From: Vibrio sp. HA2012
GTDB taxonomy: Bacteria > Pseudomonadota > Gammaproteobacteria > Enterobacterales > Vibrionaceae
Direction: 5' to 3'
DNA length: 64,000 bases
NCBI RefSeq assembly: GCF_002812955.1
Contig: NZ_PFXK01000008.1
Span: 1-64,000 of the forward strand
Position numbers and translations under genes: made by a program. Shown here in pieces: positions 1 through 9,317 of the stretch (within the stretch, counting starts at the first letter, position 1; every line of letters starts with the position of its first letter). The notes below the pieces were generated by a model. That model made no database searches and had not been told where the DNA came from. It was given only the letters and a program-made list of their open reading frames with translations.

Positions 1-11
1 TCGATACCCCT

Positions 12-96
<85 letters not shown>

Positions 97-257
97 TTTT
101 TTTTCTTTTATCTGTTGTCTATCTTTTCATTATTTTCTGCCACTGTTTAATTCAGTAATGTTTTTTCTATATCTCTATCATTAAGATCAGAGATATTTTC
201 CATTTAACATTTTCTCTTTCGCTCTCTTACTTCAGTCTCCGACAAGACCTGTACTCA
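97..257. other. gene-free AT-rich spacer
   Basis: AT-rich spacer between tRNA-Tyr and the opp terminator. After the T-run that follows the tRNA I see no ORF, repeat or convincing hairpin. Confidence 0.6.
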
Positions 258-294
258 CAAAAAAGCGCCCGTTCTGACCAGCAGAAAGGACGCT
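258..294 (-). terminator. opp operon terminator
   Basis: Read on the minus strand, a stem of about 13 pairs with one internal mismatch (arms AGCGTCCTTTCTG and CAGAACGGGCGCT, loop CTGGT) is followed by six T. It closes the oppB-C-D-F transcript about 40 nt after the oppF stop. It would also form the 3' end of any OppZ-like RNA cut from this UTR. Confidence 0.85.
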
Positions 295-340
295 GTAATA
301 CCTCATAAATCCGGCTTATTCAGCTTATTCAGCTTATTCA
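258..340 (-). ncRNA. candidate OppZ-type 3'-UTR small RNA
   Basis: In Vibrio cholerae the 3' end of the opp mRNA is processed by RNase E into the Hfq-bound RNA OppZ, which represses oppBCDF; this is published knowledge. Here the stretch from the oppF stop to the terminator has the same layout. It contains an AU-rich segment starting at the stop codon, made of three near-identical 9-nt units (TGAATAAGC at 314-340), then a strong terminator. I did not recognise the V. cholerae sequence itself, so the homology is inferred from position and structure. Confidence 0.45.
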
Positions 341-1323
341 ACCATAAGACAAGAGACTGAGTGTTTATCACTGCCTTTAATCTGAGGTTTTTGCTGCGCA
401 CAGATCTCTTTAGCCATAGGACAGCGAGTGCGGAATACACAACCTGACGGAGGATTGATCGGCGAAGGCAGATCCCCTTCCAGCATCTGGATCTGTTTAT
501 TGCGTTCGATTTCCGGATCCGGAATAGGCACAGCAGACATCAGAGCACGGGTATAAGGATGCTGAGGATTCGCAAACAGTTCATTCGCTTCACCCAGTTC
601 CACTGCATTGCCAAGATACATCACCAGTACACGGTCTGAAATATGCTTCACCACCGACAGATCATGAGCAATAAATACCAGACTCAACCCCAGCTCTTTC
701 TGCAATTCTTTCAGCAAGTTTACGACCTGAGCCTGAATGGACACATCCAGAGCAGAAACTGGTTCATCACAGATAATCATTTTCGGTTTCAGGATCAAAG
801 CACGGGCAATACCGATACGCTGGCACTGGCCGCCTGAAAATTCATGCGGATAGCGGTTAATCACGTTAGGCAGCAGCCCAACCTTAGCCATCATCTCTTT
901 GACCCTGTCTTTCACTTCTGTCTTAGACAAGTCCGGATAAAATGTCTGTAGCGGTTCGGCAATAATGTCTCCAACCGTCATACGCGGATTCAGTGATGCC
1001 AGAGGGTCCTGAAAAATCATCTGGATTTCTTTACGGGTTTCCCGGCGCTGCGCCTCTTTCATCTTAGTCAGATCCTGACCAAGCCAGACAACATCACCTT
1101 CTGTCGCTTCCACCAGGCCGATAATGGCCCGGGCAAACGTAGATTTACCACAACCGGATTCTCCGACCACGCCCAGTGTTTCGCCTTCATACAGACGTAC
1201 GTTAACTCCGTCTACCGCTTTCAGTGCGGAAGGCTTCGACCATGGCCAGGCAGATTTCGATGCGATACTGAAATGAACCTTCAGGTCTTTCACATCCAGC
1301 AATAGTTTCTTATCGGCACTCAT
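334..1323 (-). CDS. oppF: oligopeptide ABC transporter ATP-binding protein OppF
   Basis: Cytoplasmic ATPase that pairs with OppD to power oligopeptide import through OppB/OppC. The 329-aa product has a Walker A motif GESGCGKST near residue 55-63, the ABC signature FSGGQCQR near 163, and Walker B IICDEP with the D-loop SALD near 185-192. The H-loop (FIAHDLS) follows. The C-terminal extension with spaced cysteines (PSGCVFRTRCP) is typical of Opp/Dpp ATPases. The start codon overlaps the oppD stop in an ATGA, implying translational coupling. It is the last gene of the operon; its stop is the first of a set of tandem TGAATAAGC units. Confidence 0.95.
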   Translation of the reverse strand: MSADKKLLLDVKDLKVHFSIASKSAWPWSKPSALKAVDGVNVRLYEGETLGVVGESGCGKSTFARAIIGLVEATEGDVVWLGQDLTKMKEAQRRETRKEIQMIFQDPLASLNPRMTVGDIIAEPLQTFYPDLSKTEVKDRVKEMMAKVGLLPNVINRYPHEFSGGQCQRIGIARALILKPKMIICDEPVSALDVSIQAQVVNLLKELQKELGLSLVFIAHDLSVVKHISDRVLVMYLGNAVELGEANELFANPQHPYTRALMSAVPIPDPEIERNKQIQMLEGDLPSPINPPSGCVFRTRCPMAKEICAQQKPQIKGSDKHSVSCLMVE

Positions 1324-2291
1324 TTGTTCCAGCTCTCCCAGTCAGAAAAACACGCTCGCTGACGGCCATCAGCAAATGGTTTGAGGATCGGAGCTTCACG
1401 CTTACAACGCTCCATCACTCTATGACAACGTTCCTGATAAGGACAGCCCGGTGGCAGATGCAGCAGGTTTGGCGGATTTCCCGGAATAGTCGGCAGCACA
1501 TCACCTTCCGTATCCAGACGAGGGATCGCTTTCAGCAGGCCTTCTGCGTAAGGATGGCTGGGATGGTAGAAAATATCGTTCACACTACCATATTCCATGG
1601 TACGACCTGCGTACATAACCAGCACCTTGTCACAAGAACCGGCAACGACACCCAGATCATGGGTGATCATGATGATGGCCGTATTGAACTCTTTTTTCAG
1701 TTCATTCAGCAAATCCATGATCTGCGCCTGAACCGTCACATCCAAAGCCGTCGTCGGTTCATCAGCAATCAGCAGCTTAGGGCGACACAGCAGTGCCATC
1801 GCAATCATCACCCGCTGGCGCATACCGCCGGAAAACTCATGCGGATACATGGTAATACGCTTCCGTGCTTCCGGAATTTTTACTGCTTCCAGCATACGTA
1901 CCGATTCTTCAAAAGCTTCTGACTTACTCATACCTTTGTGAAGCATCAGTACCTCCATCAGTTGGTCGCTGACTTTCAGATACGGATTTAAGGAAGTCAT
2001 CGGGTCCTGAAAGATCATGGCAATCTGTTCAGAACGCACCTTATTCAGCTCTTTTTCCGACAGATTAAGGATTTCGCGCCCTTCAAACTTAGCACTGCCC
2101 TTGATAATACCGTTCTTCGCCAGAAGACCCATAATAGCGAATACCGTCTGGGACTTACCCGAGCCAGATTCACCTACGATACCCAGTGTTTCCCCCTGAT
2201 TCAGGGAAAAATTCAGATCATTAACTGCAGTGACAATACCGTCCTGAGTAGTAAACTCGACACGCAGATCTTTGACATCTAATAAACTCAT
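1320..2291 (-). CDS. oppD: oligopeptide ABC transporter ATP-binding protein OppD
   Basis: Second ATPase of the Opp importer. It shows Walker A GESGSGKS near residue 40, signature FSGGMRQR, Walker B LLIADEP and D-loop TALD, followed by the same cysteine-bearing C-terminal extension (PPGCPYQERC) as OppF. The reading frame is open from a TTG at 2303, but GGAAAGA at 2295-2301 is better spaced for the ATG at 2291, giving MSLLDVKDL. That start yields about 323 aa, usual for the family. It lies 57 nt after oppC. Confidence 0.94.
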   Translation of the reverse strand: MSLLDVKDLRVEFTTQDGIVTAVNDLNFSLNQGETLGIVGESGSGKSQTVFAIMGLLAKNGIIKGSAKFEGREILNLSEKELNKVRSEQIAMIFQDPMTSLNPYLKVSDQLMEVLMLHKGMSKSEAFEESVRMLEAVKIPEARKRITMYPHEFSGGMRQRVMIAMALLCRPKLLIADEPTTALDVTVQAQIMDLLNELKKEFNTAIIMITHDLGVVAGSCDKVLVMYAGRTMEYGSVNDIFYHPSHPYAEGLLKAIPRLDTEGDVLPTIPGNPPNLLHLPPGCPYQERCHRVMERCKREAPILKPFADGRQRACFSDWESWNK

Positions 2292-2348
2292 CATTCTTTC
2301 CAATGTAATATTCTTATTTTACACAGTATGTAATTATGAATTACTGCG

Positions 2349-3251
2349 TTAACGGTCTTTCGGATCCAGCGCATCGCGCAAACCATCACCCACATAGTTA
2401 AAACAGAACAGGGTGATGACCATAAACAATGCAGGGAAAGCCAGTTGCCAGATAGCCAGCTCCATTGTCTGAGCCCCTTCCTGTAGCAACGCCCCCCAAC
2501 TGGTCATCGGCTCCTGAACACCCAGTCCGAGGAAAGATAAGAATGATTCGGTTAAAATCATGCTGGGAATAAGCAGTGTTGAATATACCGCTACAATACC
2601 CAGTACATTCGGTACGATATGCCGGGTAATGATCTTCCAGCGGCTAACACCACAGACATGTGCCGCTTCGATAAACTCTTTACTGCGCAGACTCAGAGTC
2701 TGTCCCCGAACAATACGAGCCATATCCAGCCAGGCGATCGCCCCGATAGCCACAAAAATCAGAATAATATTACGGCCGAACAGGGTTACCAGCACAATAA
2801 CCAGAAACATAAACGGCACGGAATACAGAATTTCCAGCAAGCGCATCATCACGCGGTCGGTCCGGCCACCGATAAACCCGGATGTCGCACCATACAAAGT
2901 ACCGATAACTACAGCGACCAGAGCGCCCAGTACGCCAACCATCAGAGAGATACGTCCCCCTATCAGGGTTCGCACATACAAATCACGCCCCAGTGCATCC
3001 GTGCCAAACAGATGGGATGCGGAAGGAGCCTGATGCAGTGCATACCAGTCGGTACTGTCATAGGCGTACTCTGCCAGCATCGGCAGGAAGATCACGGCCA
3101 GCACCATCAGAGACAGGATGACCAGACTGACCATGGCTGCTCTGTTACGCATAAAACGGATGCGAGCATCCTGCCAGAGGCTGCGGCCTGCGATATCCAG
3201 ATTTTCGGAGAACTTCTCAACCGCTTCAATATTGTCTTTTTTCGTCAACAT
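2349..3251 (-). CDS. oppC: oligopeptide ABC transporter permease OppC
   Basis: Inner-membrane permease that forms the translocation channel with OppB. The 300-aa product starts with a soluble N-terminal stretch and one membrane helix (about residues 40-65), then has five more hydrophobic segments. The permease coupling motif lies near EAAHVCGVSRWKI (about residue 195-207) and the end is the usual LDPKDR. The frame is open from a TTG further upstream, but the ATG at 3251 has GGGGACGG five bases before it and is taken as the start. It sits 15 nt after oppB. Confidence 0.94.
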   Translation of the reverse strand: MLTKKDNIEAVEKFSENLDIAGRSLWQDARIRFMRNRAAMVSLVILSLMVLAVIFLPMLAEYAYDSTDWYALHQAPSASHLFGTDALGRDLYVRTLIGGRISLMVGVLGALVAVVIGTLYGATSGFIGGRTDRVMMRLLEILYSVPFMFLVIVLVTLFGRNIILIFVAIGAIAWLDMARIVRGQTLSLRSKEFIEAAHVCGVSRWKIITRHIVPNVLGIVAVYSTLLIPSMILTESFLSFLGLGVQEPMTSWGALLQEGAQTMELAIWQLAFPALFMVITLFCFNYVGDGLRDALDPKDR

Positions 3252-3266
3252 AATCACCGTCCCCAA

Positions 3267-4187
3267 TTAATAACGAATTTTCGGGTCAATATAAGCCAGT
3301 AAAATATCAACGATGGCGTTGAACAGAATGAAGAGGAAACCAATCAGAATGGTCACTCCCATTACCAGCGAATAGTCACGGTTAAATGCAGCGTTTACGA
3401 ACAGCTTACCGATACCCGGTAAGCCAAAAATGGTTTCAACCACCACGGAGCCAGTGATAATACCAACAAATGCCGGTCCCATATAAGACACCACAGGCAA
3501 CATAGCCGGTTTCAGAGCATGCTTAAAGATGATGTAGCCGAAACCCAGACCTTTAGCCCGCGCAGTACGGATAAAATTGCTGTTCAGCGTCTCAATCATG
3601 CTGCCTCGGGTGATCCGGGCAAACGTAGCGACGTACAGCATAGACATAGCGATAACTGGCAGGAACATATATTTGAAGGAACCGTCCATCCATCCCCCGG
3701 CTTCAAACCAGCCAAGGTTGATGGCAAACAGATAGATCAGAACCGGAGCTAACACAAATGAGGGCAGCACGACCCCAAGCATCGAAGTGGACATAATGGC
3801 ATAATCTATCCAGGTATTCTGTTTCAGGGCCGCAATGGTACCGACACCTACCCCCATGATTACCGTAAAGATAAATGCCGCGCAGCCTACTTTAGCAGAG
3901 ACAGGCAATGCACCGGCGATCAGTTCGTTTACCGTAAAATCTTTATATTTAAAAGAAGGACCAAAATCCCCGTGAAGTATATTGGTCAGATACGTGGTGT
4001 ACTGCTCAAATACAGGCTTATCCAGTCCATATTTAGCATTGATATTTGCCATCACTTCCGGAGGCAGAGGACGTTCGCTGGAAAACGGATTCCCGGGAGC
4101 GAATCGCATCAGAAAGAAAGAGATTGTGATCAGTACCAACATGGTTGGTATAGCCTCAAATACCCTTTTCGCAATGAATTTAAGCAT
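3267..4187 (-). CDS. oppB: oligopeptide ABC transporter permease OppB
   Basis: Inner-membrane permease and partner of OppC. The 306-aa protein begins MLKFIAKRVFEAIPT, the standard N-terminal helix of the family, and has six predicted membrane segments. The EAA-type loop (about residue 215-230, ARAKGLGFGYIIFKHAL) docks onto the ATPases, and the end is AYIDPKIRY. It is separated from oppA by 218 nt that include a stable hairpin, as expected where oppA is made in excess of the membrane parts. The leader just before the start (4196-4204) contains CTGAATAAG on the coding strand, the same 9-mer that is repeated in the 3' UTR of the operon. Confidence 0.95.
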   Translation of the reverse strand: MLKFIAKRVFEAIPTMLVLITISFFLMRFAPGNPFSSERPLPPEVMANINAKYGLDKPVFEQYTTYLTNILHGDFGPSFKYKDFTVNELIAGALPVSAKVGCAAFIFTVIMGVGVGTIAALKQNTWIDYAIMSTSMLGVVLPSFVLAPVLIYLFAINLGWFEAGGWMDGSFKYMFLPVIAMSMLYVATFARITRGSMIETLNSNFIRTARAKGLGFGYIIFKHALKPAMLPVVSYMGPAFVGIITGSVVVETIFGLPGIGKLFVNAAFNRDYSLVMGVTILIGFLFILFNAIVDILLAYIDPKIRY

Positions 4188-4353
4188 AATAACTTCTTAT
4201 TCAGTTTATGACGTAGTTGCTCACTATCACACCTGCCGTATTGAGCTTATCTGTGAGCACTTTCTCAGCCATCTCTGGCGCAAAAATATTCACACATACA
4301 CTGGTTAACAAAGCAGACATTCAGTGTGTTCATTAAATTTAAACGTTAAAGAG

Positions 4354-4379
4354 CACTGCATGCGTTTCCACATGCAGTG
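4354..4379 (-). terminator. hairpin between oppA and oppB
   Basis: A perfect 9-bp stem CACTGCATG/CATGCAGTG with an 8-nt loop lies 27 nt after the oppA stop. Only a weak T-run (CTCTTT) follows, so it looks like an attenuator or 3' stabilising hairpin rather than a full stop. Either would raise oppA over oppBCDF, consistent with a binding protein being needed in excess. Confidence 0.6.
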
Positions 4380-4405
4380 TCATTACTTATTGTTTTTATT
4401 CTGTT

Positions 4406-6091
4406 TTACTCAGCCTTGATGTACAGGTCTTTGGAGAAGACCTTCTCTTCGGCGTTGTTAGACGGGAAGCCGCCGACACGCGGGTTCAGCAGACGAGCCT
4501 TAACATACTGATAAACGGGTGCAATTGGCATATCCCTGGCCAGCAGCTTTTCGGCTTCCGCATACAACTGGGCTCGCTCTTCTTCACTGGTTGTGTTCAG
4601 AGCTTTATCCATCACTGCATCATACTCATCGTTGTAGTATTTGGCATCATTTGAACTATTGTTAGACTGCATCAGTGACAGGAAGCTGGAGGCTTCGTTA
4701 TAGTCGCCACACCAGCCCGCACGGGTTACGTCAAAGTTACCCTGACGACGGGTATCTAGGAAGGTTTTCCACTCCTGATTTTCCAGCACAGCTTCAGCAC
4801 CCAGAGTGGTCTTCCACATAGAAGCAACCGCAACGGCCAGCTTCTTATGGTTTTCAGAGGTGTTATACAGCAGAGTAAATTTCAGCGGATGGTTTTCATC
4901 AAAACCAGCTTCCGCCATTAGGCGTTTTGCTTCTGCATTACGCTCTTCCTGAGTCATTTTACCGTAGGCCGGCATTTCCGGATTAAAATTAGCCGTAATT
5001 TCCGGCGTCAGGAAATAAGCGGGTTTCTGACCCTGACCCAATAGTGCTTTAGTGATCACATCACGGTCAATGGCATAAGACAGAGCCTTACGCACGCGAA
5101 CATCGTCAAATGGTGCTTTCTTGTTATTAAAACCGTAGTAGTAAGAACACAGGTTACCCACGATTGACAGTGATTCAGGGTGCTCTTTTTGCAGACGCTT
5201 GAAATGCTCGTTAGGCAGTTCATAGGTAAAATCAATTTCACCGGACAGGAAGCGGTTCATTTCTGAAACCTGATTTTCGATCGGCAGGAAGGTGACTTTG
5301 GTCAGCTTAGTGTTGGCTTTATCCCAGTAATATGGGTTCTGTTTCAGTTCGATACGCTCGTTCACGACCCAGTTGTCGACAACAAATGCACCGTTACCGA
5401 CAAAGTGTTCCGGCTTCGTCCATTCGTCACCATATTGCTCAACAACAGCTTTATTCACCGGTTTCATGGTTGTGTGACCAGCCATTTTCACAAAGTAAGG
5501 TACCGGAGATTCCAGCTTAACTTCCAGAGTGGTGTCATCCAGCGCTTTTACACCCAGAGTTTCTTTATCTTTCTTGCCCGCAATGATATCCGCAGCATTT
5601 TCCATCGTAGTCATTTCAAAATACCAGGAATACGGAGAAGCGGTTGCCGGGTCGACAGCACGCTTAAAGCTGAATTCGAAATCCTGAGCGGTGACCGGTT
5701 CACCATTAGACCATTTAGCATCTTTACGCAGATGGAAGATAAACGTGCGGTTATCCGTTGTTTCCCAGCTTTCTGCCACGCCCGGAATCGTATTACCATC
5801 GGCATCCTGATTCACCAGACCTTCCAGCAGATCCCGAATCACATGTGACTCCGGAACCCCTTCCGTTTTGTGCGGATCGATGGACGCCACTTCGGCACCG
5901 TTACCACGCACCAGCTCCTGAACTTCTGCATATTTGATTTCACCAGCAGCAGGAACTGCCTGAGTTTCTTCTTTCTTTGGTTTTGGTTCTGGTGCTGTTT
6001 GTGCCTGTTTAGGTTCATCACCACACCCGGAAAGGGCAAGAGAAAGCCCGGCGCTCAGAAGAAGAGCCCGGGTAATATTATTTTTATCCAT
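4406..6091 (-). CDS. oppA: oligopeptide-binding protein OppA
   Basis: Periplasmic solute-binding protein (SBP_bac_5 family) that captures peptides and hands them to OppB/C. The 561-aa product has an N-terminal signal sequence ending LALSGC, which looks like a lipobox, so this OppA may be lipid-anchored. A short charged linker rich in Pro, Glu and Lys follows (residues 25-50). Family motifs include VAESWETTDNRTFIFHLR and the hinge region near FNNKKAPFDDVRVRKAL. The ATG at 6091 is preferred over an in-frame ATG at 6127 because GGAG precedes it at proper spacing and the signal peptide then starts cleanly. A perfect CRP-like palindrome lies about 320 nt upstream. Confidence 0.95.
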   Translation of the reverse strand: MDKNNITRALLLSAGLSLALSGCGDEPKQAQTAPEPKPKKEETQAVPAAGEIKYAEVQELVRGNGAEVASIDPHKTEGVPESHVIRDLLEGLVNQDADGNTIPGVAESWETTDNRTFIFHLRKDAKWSNGEPVTAQDFEFSFKRAVDPATASPYSWYFEMTTMENAADIIAGKKDKETLGVKALDDTTLEVKLESPVPYFVKMAGHTTMKPVNKAVVEQYGDEWTKPEHFVGNGAFVVDNWVVNERIELKQNPYYWDKANTKLTKVTFLPIENQVSEMNRFLSGEIDFTYELPNEHFKRLQKEHPESLSIVGNLCSYYYGFNNKKAPFDDVRVRKALSYAIDRDVITKALLGQGQKPAYFLTPEITANFNPEMPAYGKMTQEERNAEAKRLMAEAGFDENHPLKFTLLYNTSENHKKLAVAVASMWKTTLGAEAVLENQEWKTFLDTRRQGNFDVTRAGWCGDYNEASSFLSLMQSNNSSNDAKYYNDEYDAVMDKALNTTSEEERAQLYAEAEKLLARDMPIAPVYQYVKARLLNPRVGGFPSNNAEEKVFSKDLYIKAE

Positions 6092-6573
6092 ATGTATTAC
6101 ACTCCAGATTTTGTACTTTGCATCCATGACTGCATAACTATTTTTATCTTTAGTTCAGGGCAATCTCACCTGAACAACCCCTATCGAACGGCTCGAACAG
6201 CAGGGCATCCCGATAATTTAGAATAAAATACCGACTAAATCATCTTTTGCTCATAAAGAGCTAAGCAGACAAAGTACCAACCATTAGTGCAATTTGCCAC
6301 AAAAACATGGTAACAAAAGTATTATTATTTGGCTTTCATCATGCGGACAAAATAAAACCCTGAAAAATCATTCATGTTACTGATAGTCGTACATAGAAAA
6401 AACATCACTTCACCGTGATAAAGATCACGCTGGATATGTAATCAAAAGAAAGTGCATGAATATTTTTTGAGACGAATCAAAAAACACCGTCTGAATTTGT
6501 GCAAAAAATCAGCAGATAAATAACAGAAATCAGAGACAAGTGGGGTTTTTACAGAAATTGACGCCACCGGACA
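6092..6573. other. oppA upstream region
   Basis: A 482-nt stretch between oppA and the end of moaE that must hold the opp promoter and leader. It is AT-rich and carries one strong palindrome (6414-6429). A weak A/T inverted repeat (TTTTTTGA/TCAAAAAA at 6463-6484) could end the moa transcript. I see no ORF with coding character. Confidence 0.6.
6414..6429. promoter_or_regulatory. CRP-like site upstream of oppA
   Basis: CGTGATAAAGATCACG is a perfect palindrome and matches the CRP core GTGAT-N4-ATCAC at every fixed base. It lies about 320 bp before the oppA start and downstream of moaE, so oppA is the only sensible target. The long distance suggests a long leader or an upstream promoter. Confidence 0.6.
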
Positions 6574-7032
6574 TTATTCATATTGCCACCTTTTCGCTGC
6601 CTGATGATCCGATGCTCTGGACTCAATCCAACGACTATTTTCTGCTATTGATTCTTTTTTCCAGAATGGTGCTCTGGTTTTAAGAAAGTCCATAATAAAT
6701 TCACAAGCCGAAAATGAGTCACTTCGGTGGGCACTGGTGACCCCGACAAATACGATCTGTTCACCGGCCAAAATCTCTCCCACCCGGTGAATAACTCTGA
6801 TATCACACACTGACCACCGATCTGCCGCCTGCTCACAAATCTCAGTCAATACTTTTTCGGTCATCCCCGGATAATGCTCCAGATGCAGGCTCTGTACATC
6901 GTCGCCCAGATTCATATCCCGAACTTTACCGGTAAACGTTACCACGGCTCCGGCCTGACTGCCCGCCGCCAACTGTTCATATTCAGAGCCGACGGAAAAA
7001 TCCGCCGCAGAAACCAGAATACTGATGGCCAT
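6574..7032 (-). CDS. moaE: molybdopterin synthase large subunit MoaE
   Basis: Catalytic subunit that, with thiocarboxylated MoaD, adds the two sulfurs to cPMP to give molybdopterin. The 152-aa product matches the usual length of about 150. It keeps the family pattern GAVVTFTGKVRD near residue 28-39, LEHYPGMTEK near 51-60, and the catalytic lysines in KTRAPFWKKE (about 117-126). It is the last gene of moaABCDE; the start lies one base after the moaD stop. Confidence 0.95.
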   Translation of the reverse strand: MAISILVSAADFSVGSEYEQLAAGSQAGAVVTFTGKVRDMNLGDDVQSLHLEHYPGMTEKVLTEICEQAADRWSVCDIRVIHRVGEILAGEQIVFVGVTSAHRSDSFSACEFIMDFLKTRAPFWKKESIAENSRWIESRASDHQAAKRWQYE

Positions 7033-7033
7033 C

Positions 7034-7279
7034 CTATCCCCCTGTCACCGGCGGAAAGAATGCCACTTCATCCCCATCAGTCAGGGCATGCTGCAAAGAA
7101 ACCAGCATCTGATTCACTGCTACCAGCAGTTTTCCATTCTCCAGCGCCAGAGACCACTTATCGCCCCGGGAAGTTAATGCCATTCTTAACGCTTCCACAT
7201 TCGGATATTCGGCTTCCAGCACCAGAGTATCCATTCCAACCAACTCTCTGGTCTGGGCAAAAAACAACACCTTAATCAT
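7034..7279 (-). CDS. moaD: molybdopterin synthase sulfur-carrier subunit MoaD
   Basis: Small ubiquitin-like protein of 81 aa ending in the essential Gly-Gly (FFPPVTGG). That end is adenylated and thiocarboxylated to deliver sulfur to MoaE. It begins [15 protein letters not shown], the usual beta-grasp start. Its start overlaps the moaC stop by four bases. Confidence 0.95.
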   Translation of the reverse strand: MIKVLFFAQTRELVGMDTLVLEAEYPNVEALRMALTSRGDKWSLALENGKLLVAVNQMLVSLQHALTDGDEVAFFPPVTGG

Positions 7280-7755
7280 TGTTCCACCTTAAAATGTCCG
7301 GACTTTCCGCCGCTTTTCTCCAGCAGGCGAACCGGCCCGATCACTATGTCCTTTTGTACCGCTTTACACATATCGTAGATGGTCAGAGCCGCAACAGAAA
7401 CCGCCGTTAATGCTTCCATTTCCACACCGGTCTTTCCGGATAGCTTGCAGACAGACTCAATACGCACCCGGCTGTCGCATTCAATAGCCTCCAGTTTTAT
7501 CTCAACCTTAGACAGCATCAGCGGATGACATAACGGGATCAGTTCCCATGTACGTTTGGCTGCCTGAATACCGGCAATCCGGGCTGTTGCAAAAACATCC
7601 CCTTTATGATGGCTGCCGGACAGGATTAACTGCAGGGTTTCCGCATTCATCACCACATACGCCTCTGCCCGGGCCTCTCTGACCGTATCGTTTTTCTCCG
7701 ATACATCCACCATATTGGCCTCACCGGATGTATTGATATGGGTAAATTCACTCAT
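7276..7755 (-). CDS. moaC: cyclic pyranopterin monophosphate synthase MoaC
   Basis: Converts the 3',8-cyclo-GTP product of MoaA to cPMP. The 159-aa protein has the family landmarks NMVDVSEK near the N terminus, [13 protein letters not shown] (52-64), LIPLCHPL (73-80) and [11 protein letters not shown] (110-120) with YDMCKA after it, and the conserved active-site lysines are visible. It lies five bases after moaB. Confidence 0.96.
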   Translation of the reverse strand: MSEFTHINTSGEANMVDVSEKNDTVREARAEAYVVMNAETLQLILSGSHHKGDVFATARIAGIQAAKRTWELIPLCHPLMLSKVEIKLEAIECDSRVRIESVCKLSGKTGVEMEALTAVSVAALTIYDMCKAVQKDIVIGPVRLLEKSGGKSGHFKVEQ

Positions 7756-7760
7756 CAGAT

Positions 7761-8273
7761 TCAGACCTTAAGGTGTGGCATAAAATTACACGGGCCATGG
7801 CTGGCATCCAGTTGCTGACGAATAATCTTCGTCCATGCTGTTTTACAGGCACCGGTAGAGCCCGGAACCGCAAAAATAACGGTATGATTGGCCATCCCCG
7901 CAAAAGCACGGGACTGAATCGTTGACGTACCGATTTCTGCATAAGAAAGTGTCCGGAACAGTTCACCAAACCCTTCAATCTGCTTATCAAACAGAGGTAT
8001 TAAGGCTTCCGGGGTATTATCCCGGCTGGTAAACCCTGTTCCTCCAGTGATGAGTACCGCCTGAATATGCTCATCCGCAATCCATTGGGAGATCACGGCC
8101 CGGAGCTGGTACACATCATCTATCACTATCTTTTTATCTGCCAGTTTATGTCCCGCTTCCTCTAGCTGTTCGACAAAATACCGGCCAGAAGTATCATTCG
8201 CTTCCGTACGTGAATCCGATACAGTTAATACTGCAATATTGGCGGGAGTAAATTCATCCGTAGCATGCCCCAT
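7761..8273 (-). CDS. moaB: molybdenum cofactor protein MoaB
   Basis: 170-aa member of the MoaB/Mog family of molybdopterin-binding proteins. It has the nucleotide/pterin loops [11 protein letters not shown] (near 95-105) and [14 protein letters not shown] (near 134-147). The exact step of MoaB in Enterobacteria is less settled than that of MogA, but the gene belongs to the conserved moa operon. It sits 45 nt after moaA. Confidence 0.93.
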   Translation of the reverse strand: MGHATDEFTPANIAVLTVSDSRTEANDTSGRYFVEQLEEAGHKLADKKIVIDDVYQLRAVISQWIADEHIQAVLITGGTGFTSRDNTPEALIPLFDKQIEGFGELFRTLSYAEIGTSTIQSRAFAGMANHTVIFAVPGSTGACKTAWTKIIRQQLDASHGPCNFMPHLKV

Positions 8274-8318
8274 AGTTCACCTTCTGAAGTATGTTGTTTT
8301 TATGTTTGAATATAACGA

Positions 8319-9308
8319 TTAACCGCCGATAGAGGCCAGATGAGGTGTCATTCCTGTATTGCCTTCATGCAGAGAGTGAGCTTCTGCCTTTTCAGTCAGT
8401 CCGTTACGGATACGTTCAATAAGCAGAGTCTGCTGTTCATCCTGCTGTAACAGTTCCCTGAGTTCTATCCCCTTCTCTCCGAACAGGCATAAGTGCAGCT
8501 TACCCAGAGCTGAAACTCTGAGCCGATTACAGCCCCGGCAGAAATCCCGCTCATAAGGCATAATCAGCCCCACAGAGCCGCAATAATCCGGATGAACAAA
8601 CACCTGAGCCGGCCCATCCGTCAGTCCTCTGACTTCAGGCAGCCACCCATCTTGCAGCAGTTGCGTCCGGATAGCTGTCCCCGGGAGATGATGACGCTGA
8701 AACAGCGTATCCATCTCTCCGGTTTGCATCAGTTCAATAAAACGCAGTTGGATAGGGCGCTGTTTCACCCAGTTGAGAAAAACCGGTAATTCCCGGCTGT
8801 TGATGTCTTTCATCAACACGACATTCACCTTGATTTGCCGGAAACCGGCTTCCAAAGCCCGTTCAATTCCCATCATTACGTCACTGAAACGATTTTGTCC
8901 GGTAATCTGCTGAAACATACGCGGGTCAAGGCTGTCAACACTCACATTAATATCCGTCAGACCAGCGGAACGCCATGTGCTTACATGCTCAGCCATTCGG
9001 TAACCATTTGTCGTAACCGCCACTTTTTCAACACCACAGGTTGAAGCCAGTGTATGAATAATATTGGTAAAATCCTTTCTCAGGGTCGGCTCCCCTCCGG
9101 TAATCCGCACTTTACGCGTGCCGCATGCAGCAAAAGCACACACCACTCGTCGTATCTCCGGCAGAGATAAAAAAGAAGAGTTCTTCCGCCCGGACGGACG
9201 ATAGCCGTCAGGCAAACAGTAGGTACATTGAAAGTTACAGGCATCTGTAACCGAGAGCCGCAAATAATAAAACTTGCGTCTGAATTTGTCTTCGAATTGT
9301 TCCGCCAC
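8319..9308 (-). CDS. moaA: GTP 3',8-cyclase MoaA
   Basis: Radical SAM enzyme that starts molybdopterin synthesis by rearranging GTP. The N-terminal [4Fe-4S] motif is CNFQCTYC (CX3CX2C) and the C-terminal cluster motif is [18 protein letters not shown]. It ends SIGG, with the required C-terminal double glycine. The frame is open upstream to 9338, but the GTG at 9308 follows a strong GGAAAGG and gives [19 protein letters not shown] and 329 aa, the E. coli length. The start site sits at the end of a Moco-type riboswitch, which also explains the non-ATG start context. Confidence 0.95.
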   Translation of the reverse strand: MAEQFEDKFRRKFYYLRLSVTDACNFQCTYCLPDGYRPSGRKNSSFLSLPEIRRVVCAFAACGTRKVRITGGEPTLRKDFTNIIHTLASTCGVEKVAVTTNGYRMAEHVSTWRSAGLTDINVSVDSLDPRMFQQITGQNRFSDVMMGIERALEAGFRQIKVNVVLMKDINSRELPVFLNWVKQRPIQLRFIELMQTGEMDTLFQRHHLPGTAIRTQLLQDGWLPEVRGLTDGPAQVFVHPDYCGSVGLIMPYERDFCRGCNRLRVSALGKLHLCLFGEKGIELRELLQQDEQQTLLIERIRNGLTEKAEAHSLHEGNTGMTPHLASIGG

Positions 9309-9317
9309 GTCACACCT

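Noticed and set aside
2292..2303. Upstream TTG start for oppD.
   Set aside because: The Shine-Dalgarno GGAAAGA lies within this stretch and serves the ATG at 2291.
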